Part shown: piece after piece, positions 1 through 7,818 of the stretch | Layout: every line of letters starts with the position of its first letter | Numbering within the stretch: position 1 is the stretch's first letter | From: Candidatus Omnitrophota bacterium | GTDB lineage: Bacteria > Omnitrophota > Omnitrophia > Omnitrophales > Aquincolibacteriaceae | Assembly (NCBI GenBank): GCA_016196565.1 | Contig: JACPXK010000059.1 | Location: 1-14,860, forward strand | Length of the DNA stretch: 14,860 nucleotides | Direction of reading: 5' to 3' | Made by a program: the position numbers and the translations under genes | The notes under the pieces: model-generated | The model's database searches: none | What the model saw: the letters and a program-made list of their open reading frames with translations, nothing else | Told to the model about the DNA's origin: nothing

Positions 1-34
1 CGATCAAGACTTCGTTCAAGGTAGGAACGACGGT

Positions 35-802
35 CTAACGTTCTTCCAATCTTCCCAGTAATCTGAGAAGGCCGTCAAGAATCGTCAAAGGATGCGGCGG
101 GCATCCGGGGATATAGAGATCCACGGGAATCAACCCGTCAACGCCGTTATTGACTTCCGGACTACCACTGAAAGGGCCGCCGCTAATCGTGCAAGCCCCC
201 ACCGCAATCACAATCTTGGGCTCCGGGACTGCTTCATAAGTTTTCTTCAGCGCAAGCTCCATATTTTTCGTCACAGGCCCGGTAATCACGAGGCCGTCCG
301 CATGGCGCGGCGAAGCGACAAATTGAATCCCGAATCTCGACAAATCAAATACCACATTTCCAAGCGCTTGTATTTCCGAGTCGCAGCCATTGCAGCTCCC
401 GGCGCAGACCTCCCTCAATTTAAGAGAACGCCCGAATAATTGTTTCATTTTTTGTTCAAGCGAAGAAGCCAGTTTAAATTCATTTTCTTTGAGAAAAAGG
501 TCTTCGCGCTTGGAGACAGCCATTCGATAATCGGTTGAATAGTCGAACATTCCGGGAGGCAGGGCTTGTTTCATCTCTTCATTGAATAACAACTTTCCCG
601 CGTCAATCGTGAGTTCATTCTGAAAAGACAGCGCATCCGTTGGATCTTTTACTTTTTGGATAGTGTCTTCACTTAGCGGGATTTCCTGCGGATTTTTAAG
701 AACCGGCCTTCCGCGGAACCGTTCCGGAAAAACAGGTTTCTCTTGGGGATAGCCGCATGTCCTATATCCTTGCTTAATTTTATTTTTCAGAATTTGCCAC
801 AT
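35..802 (-). CDS. hyfI: Hydrogenase-4-like small subunit (HyfI/NuoB type) with a fused, cysteine-less HyfH-like N-terminal domain
   Basis: This 255-residue protein is the small peripheral subunit of a complex I/group 4 hydrogenase-like complex on the cytoplasmic face of the membrane. Residues about 128-255 are HyfI/HycG/NuoB-like: CAGSCNGCD (C133, C137, C140), GAC (C204) and PGCPPHP (C234). These supply the ligands of the proximal N2-type [4Fe-4S] cluster, and the core SPRHADGLVITG is also typical. Residues 1-110 resemble the polyferredoxin subunit HycF/HyfH: an IKxGxxTxxYPxE start, FRGRP at 29-33, and YRMAVSKREDLF near 92-103. However, the two 4Fe-4S motifs between these landmarks contain no cysteine; for example GKLLFNEEMKQALP stands where HycF has a CxxCxxCxxxCP motif. 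The ATG has AGGA just upstream and lies 18 nt after hyfG. The small-subunit call is firm. The fusion and decay of the ferredoxin domain are read from recalled family sequences. Confidence 0.9.
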   Translation of the reverse strand: MWQILKNKIKQGYRTCGYPQEKPVFPERFRGRPVLKNPQEIPLSEDTIQKVKDPTDALSFQNELTIDAGKLLFNEEMKQALPPGMFDYSTDYRMAVSKREDLFLKENEFKLASSLEQKMKQLFGRSLKLREVCAGSCNGCDSEIQALGNVVFDLSRFGIQFVASPRHADGLVITGPVTKNMELALKKTYEAVPEPKIVIAVGACTISGGPFSGSPEVNNGVDGLIPVDLYIPGCPPHPLTILDGLLRLLGRLEER

Positions 803-820
803 AAAATCCTATTGAATGCG

Positions 821-2296
821 TTATAAATCATGACCGGCGTAGGACAAATTAAAACTTTTATTGCAAAGCGGAAAATCGGATATCGGTTCTCCCCGCACCG
901 CCAGGGTCAAAGCCGTCCAATTATTGAAGGACGGATCTTTGATTTTATAATGCGCGATTTTGGAATCAAGGCCCGTCATGGCCACATGGACAATTTCGCC
1001 CCTCCAGCCTTCCACCATGGAAAGCGCCATGTGCCGGTCTTTCAGAGGCCCCAATGTTTTCAAGAGTTCTCCTTTCGGCAATTGATTGAAGAGTTCCAGC
1101 AAAAAATCAATCGATCTTTGAGATTCAAGCCAGCGAATCATGGCCCGGGAATAAACGTCTCCCGCGTTTGTTAAAGACACCGGAATCTGATGAAAACGGT
1201 AAATTCCATAGGCGTAATCCATTCTTACATCATGAGCACAACCGGCCGCGCGGGCCACGGGGCCGACAAATCCTAACTCTTTCACCATGTCTTCGGAAAC
1301 AATTCCCACATTCTCCAGCCTGGAAATCACCGAGGGCTCCGCAAAAAACAGATTCGAGATTTCTCCGATTTCTTTTTTGGCTTTGATTAATCGCCCGCGA
1401 AAATCATCCTTCATTTTTGCATCCAAGTCGAAGAGCACTCCTCCGGGCCGGCAAAAACTTCTTCCGTACCGGTTCCCGGTAAAGTCCATCAATAAATTCA
1501 GAAATTCCCCTCGCAACCTTCCGAAATAGGCCGATGCCGGCAGAAAACCGATGTCCGCACTCAAAGCGGCCAAATCGCCGGCATGATTGGACAATCTCTC
1601 AAGCTCAAGCGCCATGGCCCGCAGCGCCTCAGCACGCGGAGAGATATGACAAGACGCCAAGGATTCCACTGCACTGCAATACGCGATGGCGTGGCCGATC
1701 ACCGTATCCCCGGCAATCGATTCCGCCAGTAAAATCCTTCTTTCCGGCGATACTTCGCGCATCATTTTCTCAATGCCGCGATATTGATAACCTAACTGTA
1801 TTTCAAGATTTAAAATTTCCTCCCCATGACATTGAAACCGGAAATGACCCGGCTCAATGATTCCGGCATGAACCGGGCCGACAGCCACCTCATGAATTTC
1901 TTCCCCCTTACTTTGGAAAAAATCGAAATTCCCATTTTGATGAAGCCGAAGCGGCTTAAGCCAGGGATGCCCTTCCGGTTTGAGAGAATACTGCTCGGCA
2001 ATTTCCCGCTCAAATCCATGGGCTTGAGGTAATTCCGGCGTCAGGGACCCGAAAAAAGATGACTTTTTGACAACCCTGAAAGAAATGGGATTGAGCTTGG
2101 ATTGTTCATCCAGGCCCAGCAAAGCAAAAACACGCACGTCACCGGTTTCTTCAAGAAATCCAAAAAAGTTAACCAGCCTTGCTCCATTCCGGCATTCTTC
2201 CAAAATACGTTTTCTAAAAACTTCTTCCTCCAGCAATGGAACGCGGTCCCATTCCCAGCTTTGATTATTTCTCACCGTTAATTTTCTGGCCGGCAT
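821..2296 (-). CDS. hyfG: Hydrogenase-4-like large subunit (NuoC-NuoD fusion, HyfG/HycE type) lacking the NiFe site
   Basis: This 491-residue peripheral subunit has a NuoC-like N-terminal part (about 1-115, with LTPELPQAHGFEREI and GHPWLKPLRL). A NuoD/HycE-like large subunit follows (GPVHAGIIEPGHFRF near 140-154, then LGYQYRGIEK). The family's first NiFe motif, ERVCGICGFAH in HycE, reads ESIAGDTVIGH here, so the two cysteines are A195 and T198. The C-terminal motif, DPCxxC in hydrogenases, reads DFPLCNKSFNLSYAGHDL, leaving one unpaired cysteine (C478). The protein therefore cannot hold a normal NiFe centre and fits the Ehr (hydrogenase-related) class. I chose the ATG at 2296: it lies 5 nt after the hyfF stop, follows a GGGGG stretch, and begins in register with the NuoC domain. 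The frame is open to 2542, but that would overlap hyfF by 240 nt. Confidence 0.92.
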   Translation of the reverse strand: MPARKLTVRNNQSWEWDRVPLLEEEVFRKRILEECRNGARLVNFFGFLEETGDVRVFALLGLDEQSKLNPISFRVVKKSSFFGSLTPELPQAHGFEREIAEQYSLKPEGHPWLKPLRLHQNGNFDFFQSKGEEIHEVAVGPVHAGIIEPGHFRFQCHGEEILNLEIQLGYQYRGIEKMMREVSPERRILLAESIAGDTVIGHAIAYCSAVESLASCHISPRAEALRAMALELERLSNHAGDLAALSADIGFLPASAYFGRLRGEFLNLLMDFTGNRYGRSFCRPGGVLFDLDAKMKDDFRGRLIKAKKEIGEISNLFFAEPSVISRLENVGIVSEDMVKELGFVGPVARAAGCAHDVRMDYAYGIYRFHQIPVSLTNAGDVYSRAMIRWLESQRSIDFLLELFNQLPKGELLKTLGPLKDRHMALSMVEGWRGEIVHVAMTGLDSKIAHYKIKDPSFNNWTALTLAVRGEPISDFPLCNKSFNLSYAGHDL

Positions 2297-2301
2297 AAAC
2301 T

Positions 2302-3720
2302 CTAACCCCCAAGAAGAACGCTGGATTTGGCAAGCGCCTGATTCAAGAATGACGGCACATAAAGTCCGAGGAGCATCGCTATCCCCGCTAAAAAGAAAGG
2401 AGGAATTGTTGTAAGCCACGATTCTTTTTGAGATGGAGTGACTCCTGCGTCTTCGGGAAGCCCTCGGGCCATTTTCAAAATAACGGAGGTTATCGCAATA
2501 AAAACAATCGACAAAAACAAAAGGTAAAAAAAAGCGAGCCAATAATGATGAGCTTTTAGGGCGGCGCTTAAAATCATAAGTTCGCTAAAAAAAGTTCCGA
2601 AAGGAGGAATTGCCGTCACCGCTAGAAAAGCCGCGATTAAAAGCCCTCCGGTAAAGGGAAAAGCCTTCAACACCCCGTGAATATCGCTGATGCGTTTACT
2701 GCCATATCTTTGATAAAGATTCCCCGAAACCAGAAAAATGAGCCCCTTGGAAAAGGAGTTATTCACGGCGTGAAAAATGCTTCCGTAAAATCCAAGTCCG
2801 CCGAGGCCAAGGCCTAAAACCAGAATTCCCATATGCTCAATGCTGGAATAAGCGAGTAAACGGTTAAAATCGATTTGCCCCAGCATGAGAAAAGAGGCCA
2901 AGGCAATGGATAATATGCCGAAGGCGAGTAAAACCGGTTTTAAAAATTCCATTTGATGGGCCTCATGACATATTTGAGTGATTCTGAGGAATGCTAAAAA
3001 AGCGCAATTCGTCAAACCGCCGGAAAGAAGGGCCCCCACGGGTCCCGGGGCTTCGCCGTAGGCATCGGGTTTCCAGCTATGCATCGGCACGAGCCCCATC
3101 TTGGTGCCGTAACCGACGATAAGAAAAATCACGCCCAATTTCAACCAGGGAATGGACAGTAAAGACGCCTGGCTCAGGACACTACCCAAGACCAGACTTT
3201 TGATTTCAAGCGCGGAAATGGCCAGAAAAAAAGTTCCTAAAAGCGCGAGCGCGATGCCGACGGAACCGATCAAAAGATATTTCCACGTCGCTTCAAGCGC
3301 TTGCGGGCGGCGGTGAAAATTGATTAAAGGCGCGCTCATGAGTGTCGTCGCTTCGATGGCCACCCAAAAAAGCCCGAGATGCTGGCTTAAAGTCACGAGC
3401 GTCACCGAGAAAAGAAGGAGCGCAACACATCCGGTAAAAACACGATTGGAACGTCCTTTTTCGTTTTCGAAATAGCCCGGCAAATAGATGGAAACCGCGA
3501 AAAACAGCACGCTAAGGATAGAAAGGATAATCATGCCGAATGAATCCAAGGCAAGAAAACCATGCAAGACGCTCCGAGGAGGTTTTAACCAAAAAATAAT
3601 CACGCCTAACAAATGAATCAGCGAAACAAAAAAAAGGAGGACATTTCTCGGTCCGTTTTTAGGCAGGACAAACATCAAAGCGCCGGCAAATAAAGGTAAG
3701 CCCAAGACAAAGAAAATCAT
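2302..3720 (-). CDS. hyfF: Hydrogenase-4-like membrane subunit F (NuoM/NuoN antiporter-like)
   Basis: This 472-residue, highly hydrophobic protein has about 14 predicted membrane segments and belongs to the proton-conducting (Mrp/NuoL-M-N) family. It would be an ion-translocating antiporter-like module of the membrane arm. Conserved features are the TM5 glutamate in WVAIEATTLMSAP (E123), the central lysine in GYGTKMGLVPMHSW (K207), the LLAYSSIEHMGI segment (about 288-299), NNSFSKG with a lysine at 325, and PPFGTFFSEL with E380. These charged residues are the ones used for proton relay in complex I homologues. E. coli HyfF is about 526 residues, so this copy is somewhat shorter. It starts 4 nt after the hyfE stop and ends 5 nt before hyfG, consistent with tight translational coupling. 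Confidence 0.93.
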   Translation of the reverse strand: MIFFVLGLPLFAGALMFVLPKNGPRNVLLFFVSLIHLLGVIIFWLKPPRSVLHGFLALDSFGMIILSILSVLFFAVSIYLPGYFENEKGRSNRVFTGCVALLLFSVTLVTLSQHLGLFWVAIEATTLMSAPLINFHRRPQALEATWKYLLIGSVGIALALLGTFFLAISALEIKSLVLGSVLSQASLLSIPWLKLGVIFLIVGYGTKMGLVPMHSWKPDAYGEAPGPVGALLSGGLTNCAFLAFLRITQICHEAHQMEFLKPVLLAFGILSIALASFLMLGQIDFNRLLAYSSIEHMGILVLGLGLGGLGFYGSIFHAVNNSFSKGLIFLVSGNLYQRYGSKRISDIHGVLKAFPFTGGLLIAAFLAVTAIPPFGTFFSELMILSAALKAHHYWLAFFYLLFLSIVFIAITSVILKMARGLPEDAGVTPSQKESWLTTIPPFFLAGIAMLLGLYVPSFLNQALAKSSVLLGG

Positions 3721-3724
3721 TCCC

Positions 3725-4366
3725 TCATCCCTTCAGCGTCGTAAGCTGCGATGTATCGGTGTGATCAAATTCATTCTGAATATGATTAATGACAATGCCC
3801 ATAATAAAAACGCCGACAAAAATATCTAAGAAAATCCCCAGCTCTACCAGAAGCGGAGTTGTTTCGATCAGCAAAAGGGCAAAAAGGAATATGCCGTTTT
3901 CCATCACCATATAACCTACCACTTGGGTGATGGCCCTTGTCCGGCTGACTAGAAGTAAAAATCCTATAAAAAAGGTGGAAAAAGCCGAAGGGATTAATAA
4001 GTCTGAAAATGTTTTTTGCGGCAAAACAATTTTTGACGCCAAAAAAAACGAAAGGCCGACCAGACAACCTCCGAGCAAAAGACTTTTACTCACCCCTAAA
4101 ACGGCGGGAATATCCCGGCGAATAGACACATGCCGGACTGCCCAAAGAAGCATGGAAGGAATAAAAATCACTTTCAGCAAAAGCGTTACCAAGGCAATGA
4201 TAACCTCATGAATGGTGTAATCCCCGCCAAGCAAAAACGGGATGACGGCTAAAATCAAAGATTGAAATGCGAAAAACATCACAATGGAATCAATGCGGTT
4301 AGCGCCCAAAAGGTAAATCGCCAGAATCACAATCCCCGCAAGCGCTATGTCCAGCCCAATAGGCAT
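3725..4366 (-). CDS. hyfE: Hydrogenase-4-like membrane subunit E (NuoK-like C-terminal part)
   Basis: This 213-residue membrane protein has about six to seven hydrophobic segments and a length close to E. coli HyfE (216). The C-terminal part is NuoK-like: VVGYMVMENGIF (E156) and the following segment with E168 and E175 sit where NuoK carries its membrane glutamates, so it likely contributes to ion translocation next to HyfF and HyfC. The N-terminal half (IHEVIIALVTLLLKVIFIP) is also typical of HyfE. The ATG overlaps the hyfC stop by one base (TAATG), and its own stop is 4 nt before hyfF. No metal-binding motifs are expected or seen. Confidence 0.92.
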   Translation of the reverse strand: MPIGLDIALAGIVILAIYLLGANRIDSIVMFFAFQSLILAVIPFLLGGDYTIHEVIIALVTLLLKVIFIPSMLLWAVRHVSIRRDIPAVLGVSKSLLLGGCLVGLSFFLASKIVLPQKTFSDLLIPSAFSTFFIGFLLLVSRTRAITQVVGYMVMENGIFLFALLLIETTPLLVELGIFLDIFVGVFIMGIVINHIQNEFDHTDTSQLTTLKG

Positions 4367-5292
4367 TAGACAATCCTCGATAAAGCGATGATCAGTCCCA
4401 ATAACGCCAAAACAAAGGAAATCACAATAAAGGAAGCAATCCGGTTAAGCCGCAAACGTGCCACCACGGACTCCACAACTCCGATTAAAACCGCTAACCC
4501 CGTCATCCCGGCCAAGAAAACGGCCGCGTCCATCACCGGATGATGAAACTGAAACGGGATAAGGAGGGTGATAAGAAAACTCCCTAAAACGAAAAGTTTT
4601 AAAGCACCGCCGTACAAAATAAACGCGAAATCGGGACCGCTATGATCAAGCACCATGACCTCGTGAATCATGGTCAGTTCCAAATGAGTGGCGGGATCAT
4701 CAATAGGAATGCGCGCGTTCTCGACAAGGAGGATCATGAAATAACTTGCCGCTACAAGGATTAAAGACGGCGCCACGGTACTCCATAAAGCCCAGGAACG
4801 CTCCCCGATCATTTGGGACAAAGAAAAACTTTTCGACAAAATAGCCAGCGCCGCAAGATTCATAAAGAAGGCAAGTTCCGACAAACACGAAAAAGCGGCC
4901 TCGCGGCTTGCTCCCATGCCTTCGAAGCTGGATCCCGTATCCATGGCCGCCAGCATGGTAAAAAATCTCGCTAAGCCGAAAAGATAGGCGAAAAGAATGA
5001 CGTCGCCGCCAAATTGAATGGGCGCTTTTAAACTTCCGAGCGGGATTAAAAGCGATGAAACTAAAATGGCCGTAAGGGAGACTAAAGGGGAGATCCGGAA
5101 AATCCAGGTCGTCGTGAGGCTGTAAACACTCGCCTTCTGAATTTGTTTAGAAATATCATAATAGGGCTGCAAAAGCGGCGGGCCTTTTCGCCCGGCAAAG
5201 AAAGCCTTGGTTTTTGCGATCACCCCCAAAAGAAAAGGCGAAAACAAAACACAAGCGGCAAAACGCGCAAGCAGCGCAATAGCTCCTATCAT
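4366..5292 (-). CDS. hyfC: Hydrogenase-4-like membrane anchor subunit C (NuoH-like)
   Basis: This 308-residue NuoH/HycD-like membrane subunit would connect the peripheral arm to the antiporter-like subunits. Visible landmarks are the cytoplasmic loop GRKGPPLLQPYYDISK (about 34-49), FEGMGASREAAFS (about 123-135), and the acidic loop IPIDDPATHLELTMIHEVM (about 195-213). That loop carries several of the conserved Glu/Asp residues that line the quinone or ion path in complex I homologues. I chose the ATG at 5292, one base after the hyfB stop, which gives a length matching HycD (307). An upstream in-frame ATG at 5334 would add 14 unremarkable residues and overlap hyfB by 41 nt. The stop overlaps the hyfE start by one base. 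Confidence 0.92.
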   Translation of the reverse strand: MIGAIALLARFAACVLFSPFLLGVIAKTKAFFAGRKGPPLLQPYYDISKQIQKASVYSLTTTWIFRISPLVSLTAILVSSLLIPLGSLKAPIQFGGDVILFAYLFGLARFFTMLAAMDTGSSFEGMGASREAAFSCLSELAFFMNLAALAILSKSFSLSQMIGERSWALWSTVAPSLILVAASYFMILLVENARIPIDDPATHLELTMIHEVMVLDHSGPDFAFILYGGALKLFVLGSFLITLLIPFQFHHPVMDAAVFLAGMTGLAVLIGVVESVVARLRLNRIASFIVISFVLALLGLIIALSRIV

Positions 5293-5293
5293 T

Positions 5294-7093
5294 TCAGGCG
5301 CCCCATGGAAACTTCCAAAGAAGCAAAGCCACAAGGGCTAAGAGGATATAAAAAAGATATTGCGGGATATGCCCGCTCTGCAATTTTGACAGGATTTTAG
5401 AAAATCTCCTGAGGCCCCTCAAAACAGGACGAAAAACAAAATGCTCCGGCCCATCGATTACCTCCGAAGAAAGCCCCAGTTCTTTCGGAAAATAATCCCC
5501 CGGCCTTAGAGAATGAATTTTAAAACTTGTCACGGATTTAAAAAGGCGTAAGAGCGGCTCCGCGAAGGATGATGCCGTATATTGCATACGAGGCGACGCG
5601 GACACGTATCCGCACGCCCATGTTTCCGCGATCTTGGAGGGATATTTTTTAATCAGGAATGCCCTCGCTAAAATCAGTAAAGCCAAAATCAGCAAAAACA
5701 GATAAAAGACTGCGGTCATCGATAAGACAGGTTGAAGAACAGACTCGGTTTCGGCCGGCAAAGGTTTTATGGCCGTAATAAAATGGGCGCTTGCGAGTGC
5801 AAACGACACGATTGCTTTTGGAAACAGTCCTATCCAAATGCAAATCGCGGCTAAAAACATCATAGGGCCCCGCATCATCCATGAATTTTCTTGATAAACA
5901 ATACCCTGATGCGATCTGTTCTTCCCTAAAAAAATAACGCTAAAAGCCTTGGCAAAACAAGCCGCCGCCAATCCTCCGATCAAGGCCAAAGAAAGCATTG
6001 CCAAACCGGCCAAAATGATCCCGAATGGACTAAAATAAATCATGCCGTCAAAAAGAGCCCTGTAAACCAGCCATTCGCTGATAAATCCGTTAAAGAGCGG
6101 CAAGCCGCATATGGATAAAGAACCGATTAAAAACAAATGTCCCGTGAAGGGAAGGAATTTGAGAAGCCCTCCCATTTCATCGATTTCGCCGGTTCCGGTC
6201 GCGCGAATGACCGATCCCGCACTCAAGAAAAGCAGGCTCTTAAAAACCGCGTGATTGAACACATGCAAAAGTGCCCCGGCGTATCCAACCAGGGCGATGG
6301 ATTCATGGTGATAGGCGCTTCCCAAAAGGCCGATTCCGATTCCCAGAGCGATAATTCCTATATTTTCGATGCTGTGATAAGCAAGTAATTTTTTTATTTC
6401 ATGCTGGCCGAGCGCGTACAGGACGCCGAGAATCCCGGAGACGGCGCCGATGAAAAGCACGGCGGGACCGCTCCACTGGGGCATGTCCTTGAGGATGAAA
6501 ATAATCCGCAGAAGACCGTAGATTCCCATTTTGATGACCAGCCCCGAGAAGACCGCGGAAACATGACTCGGTGCCGCGGGGTGCGCGTGAGGCAGCCAAA
6601 TATGAAGAGGAAAAAATCCCGCTTTGACGCCAAAGCCTATGAGCCCTAATACGAAAAGAACTCCGGTCAGGACCGGAGGATAATGAGCCGCTGACATTTG
6701 ATCGAAATTCATGGAACCGGCCGCATTCGCCATGAGAACAAACATCGCTAACAAACAAAATGTTCCCGAATGACTCGCGATAAGGTAAAGGTAACCGGCA
6801 TCCCGCACGGATTTTTTTTCGTCATGAAACGTGATCAAAAAATAGGCGAAAATCACCATCAGTTCCCAGGCCGTCAAAAAGACAAGGACGTTTTGGGCGG
6901 TTACGATGAGAAAAAGAGATGCAATCAATAAAAGATAGAAAAAATAATGCGGGCCGAGATTCTTTTTTTCATTCCGTAGATAAGCGACCCCGTAAATTCC
7001 CGAAGCTAGCGAAACACAGGCAATGGTAATGAGAAAAAAGGCACTCAAAGGATCTAATCCAACACCGAACTCTCCAAATAGGGAAAATTTCAT
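5294..7093 (-). CDS. hyfB: Hydrogenase-4-like membrane subunit B (NuoL-like antiporter module), short N terminus
   Basis: This 599-residue NuoL/HyfB-family protein would be an ion-pumping module of the membrane arm. It has the TM5 glutamate (AWELM, E77), the motif GFGVKAGFFPLHIWLPHAHP (K157), LLAYHSIENIGI, HVFNHAVFKSLLF and NGFISEW. The HyfB-type C terminus is present too (ETWACGYVSASPRMQYTASSF), followed by a final hydrophobic helix. E. coli HyfB is about 670 residues. This protein begins only about 12 residues before the LDPLSAFF helix, so the usual first one or two membrane helices appear to be absent. The ATG overlaps the TGA of the upstream EIIA-like gene (ATGA), with AGGCAGG just upstream. 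That overlap fixes the start and implies translational coupling. Confidence 0.92.
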   Translation of the reverse strand: MKFSLFGEFGVGLDPLSAFFLITIACVSLASGIYGVAYLRNEKKNLGPHYFFYLLLIASLFLIVTAQNVLVFLTAWELMVIFAYFLITFHDEKKSVRDAGYLYLIASHSGTFCLLAMFVLMANAAGSMNFDQMSAAHYPPVLTGVLFVLGLIGFGVKAGFFPLHIWLPHAHPAAPSHVSAVFSGLVIKMGIYGLLRIIFILKDMPQWSGPAVLFIGAVSGILGVLYALGQHEIKKLLAYHSIENIGIIALGIGIGLLGSAYHHESIALVGYAGALLHVFNHAVFKSLLFLSAGSVIRATGTGEIDEMGGLLKFLPFTGHLFLIGSLSICGLPLFNGFISEWLVYRALFDGMIYFSPFGIILAGLAMLSLALIGGLAAACFAKAFSVIFLGKNRSHQGIVYQENSWMMRGPMMFLAAICIWIGLFPKAIVSFALASAHFITAIKPLPAETESVLQPVLSMTAVFYLFLLILALLILARAFLIKKYPSKIAETWACGYVSASPRMQYTASSFAEPLLRLFKSVTSFKIHSLRPGDYFPKELGLSSEVIDGPEHFVFRPVLRGLRRFSKILSKLQSGHIPQYLFYILLALVALLLWKFPWGA

Positions 7094-7815
7094 CCTGCCT
7101 TTTTCTGTTTTTTTGCGGTTTGGCGGCTGGCCTTGGTTTGCGAAATCAGGCGGGATTCAATCACGATCGTCTCCGCCAGAATTTGTTCCTTAGGCGCTTT
7201 GACTTGCAGGTATTTTTGAAATCCGGGGTCCTGCAAACAAAAGGAAAGACGCGACAGAAGCAAAAGATGCATCTTGATGGAGGGGCTAATCAAACCAAAG
7301 AGAATAGAAACGCTCTTGCGGTCAAAGGCCTTAAAGTTGACCGCCTCTTTTAAAAAGCACAACACTACAAAAGGTTCATCGATATTAAGAATCGCCGGGT
7401 TCCTCAAATGAGGCAGTGCGACGCCGTTACCGACCGCCGTCGATTCCATCGCTTCCCTGGCCAGAAACATTTCAAATAACGATTTCCGATCCACTTCCGC
7501 GGGAAGGGGCAAAAGCTCAACCACGTTCCTTAAAACCTCTTCCCTGGTTTTGCCGGGAACATCATAATAAATCCCTCCTGCTTTCATGGCATGGGCCAGA
7601 ACTTCCGGCGTATTGGATTCGCGTTCCCCTAAAGCTAGAATATCGGCCGTTAATTTGATTTTATTTTGAAGCGCCCATTCCAGAAGCTCGATATAATTAA
7701 ACCGGTACTGTTCGTTTACCTTCATGCAGGGCATTCGCTTTTTAGCAATCCAGCCGTAAATCGTTTTTTCTTCGACTTGAAAGATCCGAACAATATCGCG
7801 AACGGAAATCTGCAT
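7090..7815 (-). CDS. HTH (excisionase/MerR-like) plus PTS EIIA (Ntr/Fru type) domain protein
   Basis: This 241-residue protein has two domains. Residues 1-50 look like an excisionase/MerR-type winged helix (VRDIVRIFQVEEKTIYGWI, then RFNYIELLEW), which usually binds DNA. Residues about 85-222 are a PTS EIIA domain of the nitrogen/fructose type. It has the phospho-acceptor motif AVGNGVALPHLRNP (H136) and a second conserved histidine in MHLLLLSRL (H183). The tail is lysine-rich. No transporter EIIB/EIIC lies in the window, so a regulatory role is more likely than sugar uptake. It begins 3 nt after the SulP stop and overlaps hyfB by 4 nt, so it is probably a cotranscribed regulator or phospho-sensor for the transporter or the membrane complex. 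That role is inferred from position. Confidence 0.87.
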   Translation of the reverse strand: MQISVRDIVRIFQVEEKTIYGWIAKKRMPCMKVNEQYRFNYIELLEWALQNKIKLTADILALGERESNTPEVLAHAMKAGGIYYDVPGKTREEVLRNVVELLPLPAEVDRKSLFEMFLAREAMESTAVGNGVALPHLRNPAILNIDEPFVVLCFLKEAVNFKAFDRKSVSILFGLISPSIKMHLLLLSRLSFCLQDPGFQKYLQVKAPKEQILAETIVIESRLISQTKASRQTAKKQKKAG

Positions 7816-7818
7816 AAA

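Noticed and set aside
1..34. Start of a next gene reading VVPTLNEVLI, reminiscent of glycosyltransferases
   Set aside because: Only 34 nt are visible, there is no ATG or clear ribosome binding site, and the frame simply continues past the hyfI stop.
821..2542. Longer hyfG starting at 2542
   Set aside because: The extra 82 residues overlap hyfF in another frame and are arginine/serine-rich with no NuoC likeness. The ATG at 2296 fits operon spacing and the family.
4366..5334. hyfC starting at 5334
   Set aside because: It would overlap hyfB by 41 nt. The ATG at 5292 follows the hyfB stop by one base and gives the usual length.
35..7093. A functional hydrogen-evolving hydrogenase 4 or formate hydrogenlyase
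   Set aside because: NiFe ligands and ferredoxin cysteines are missing. No formate dehydrogenase or NiFe maturation gene is in the window.
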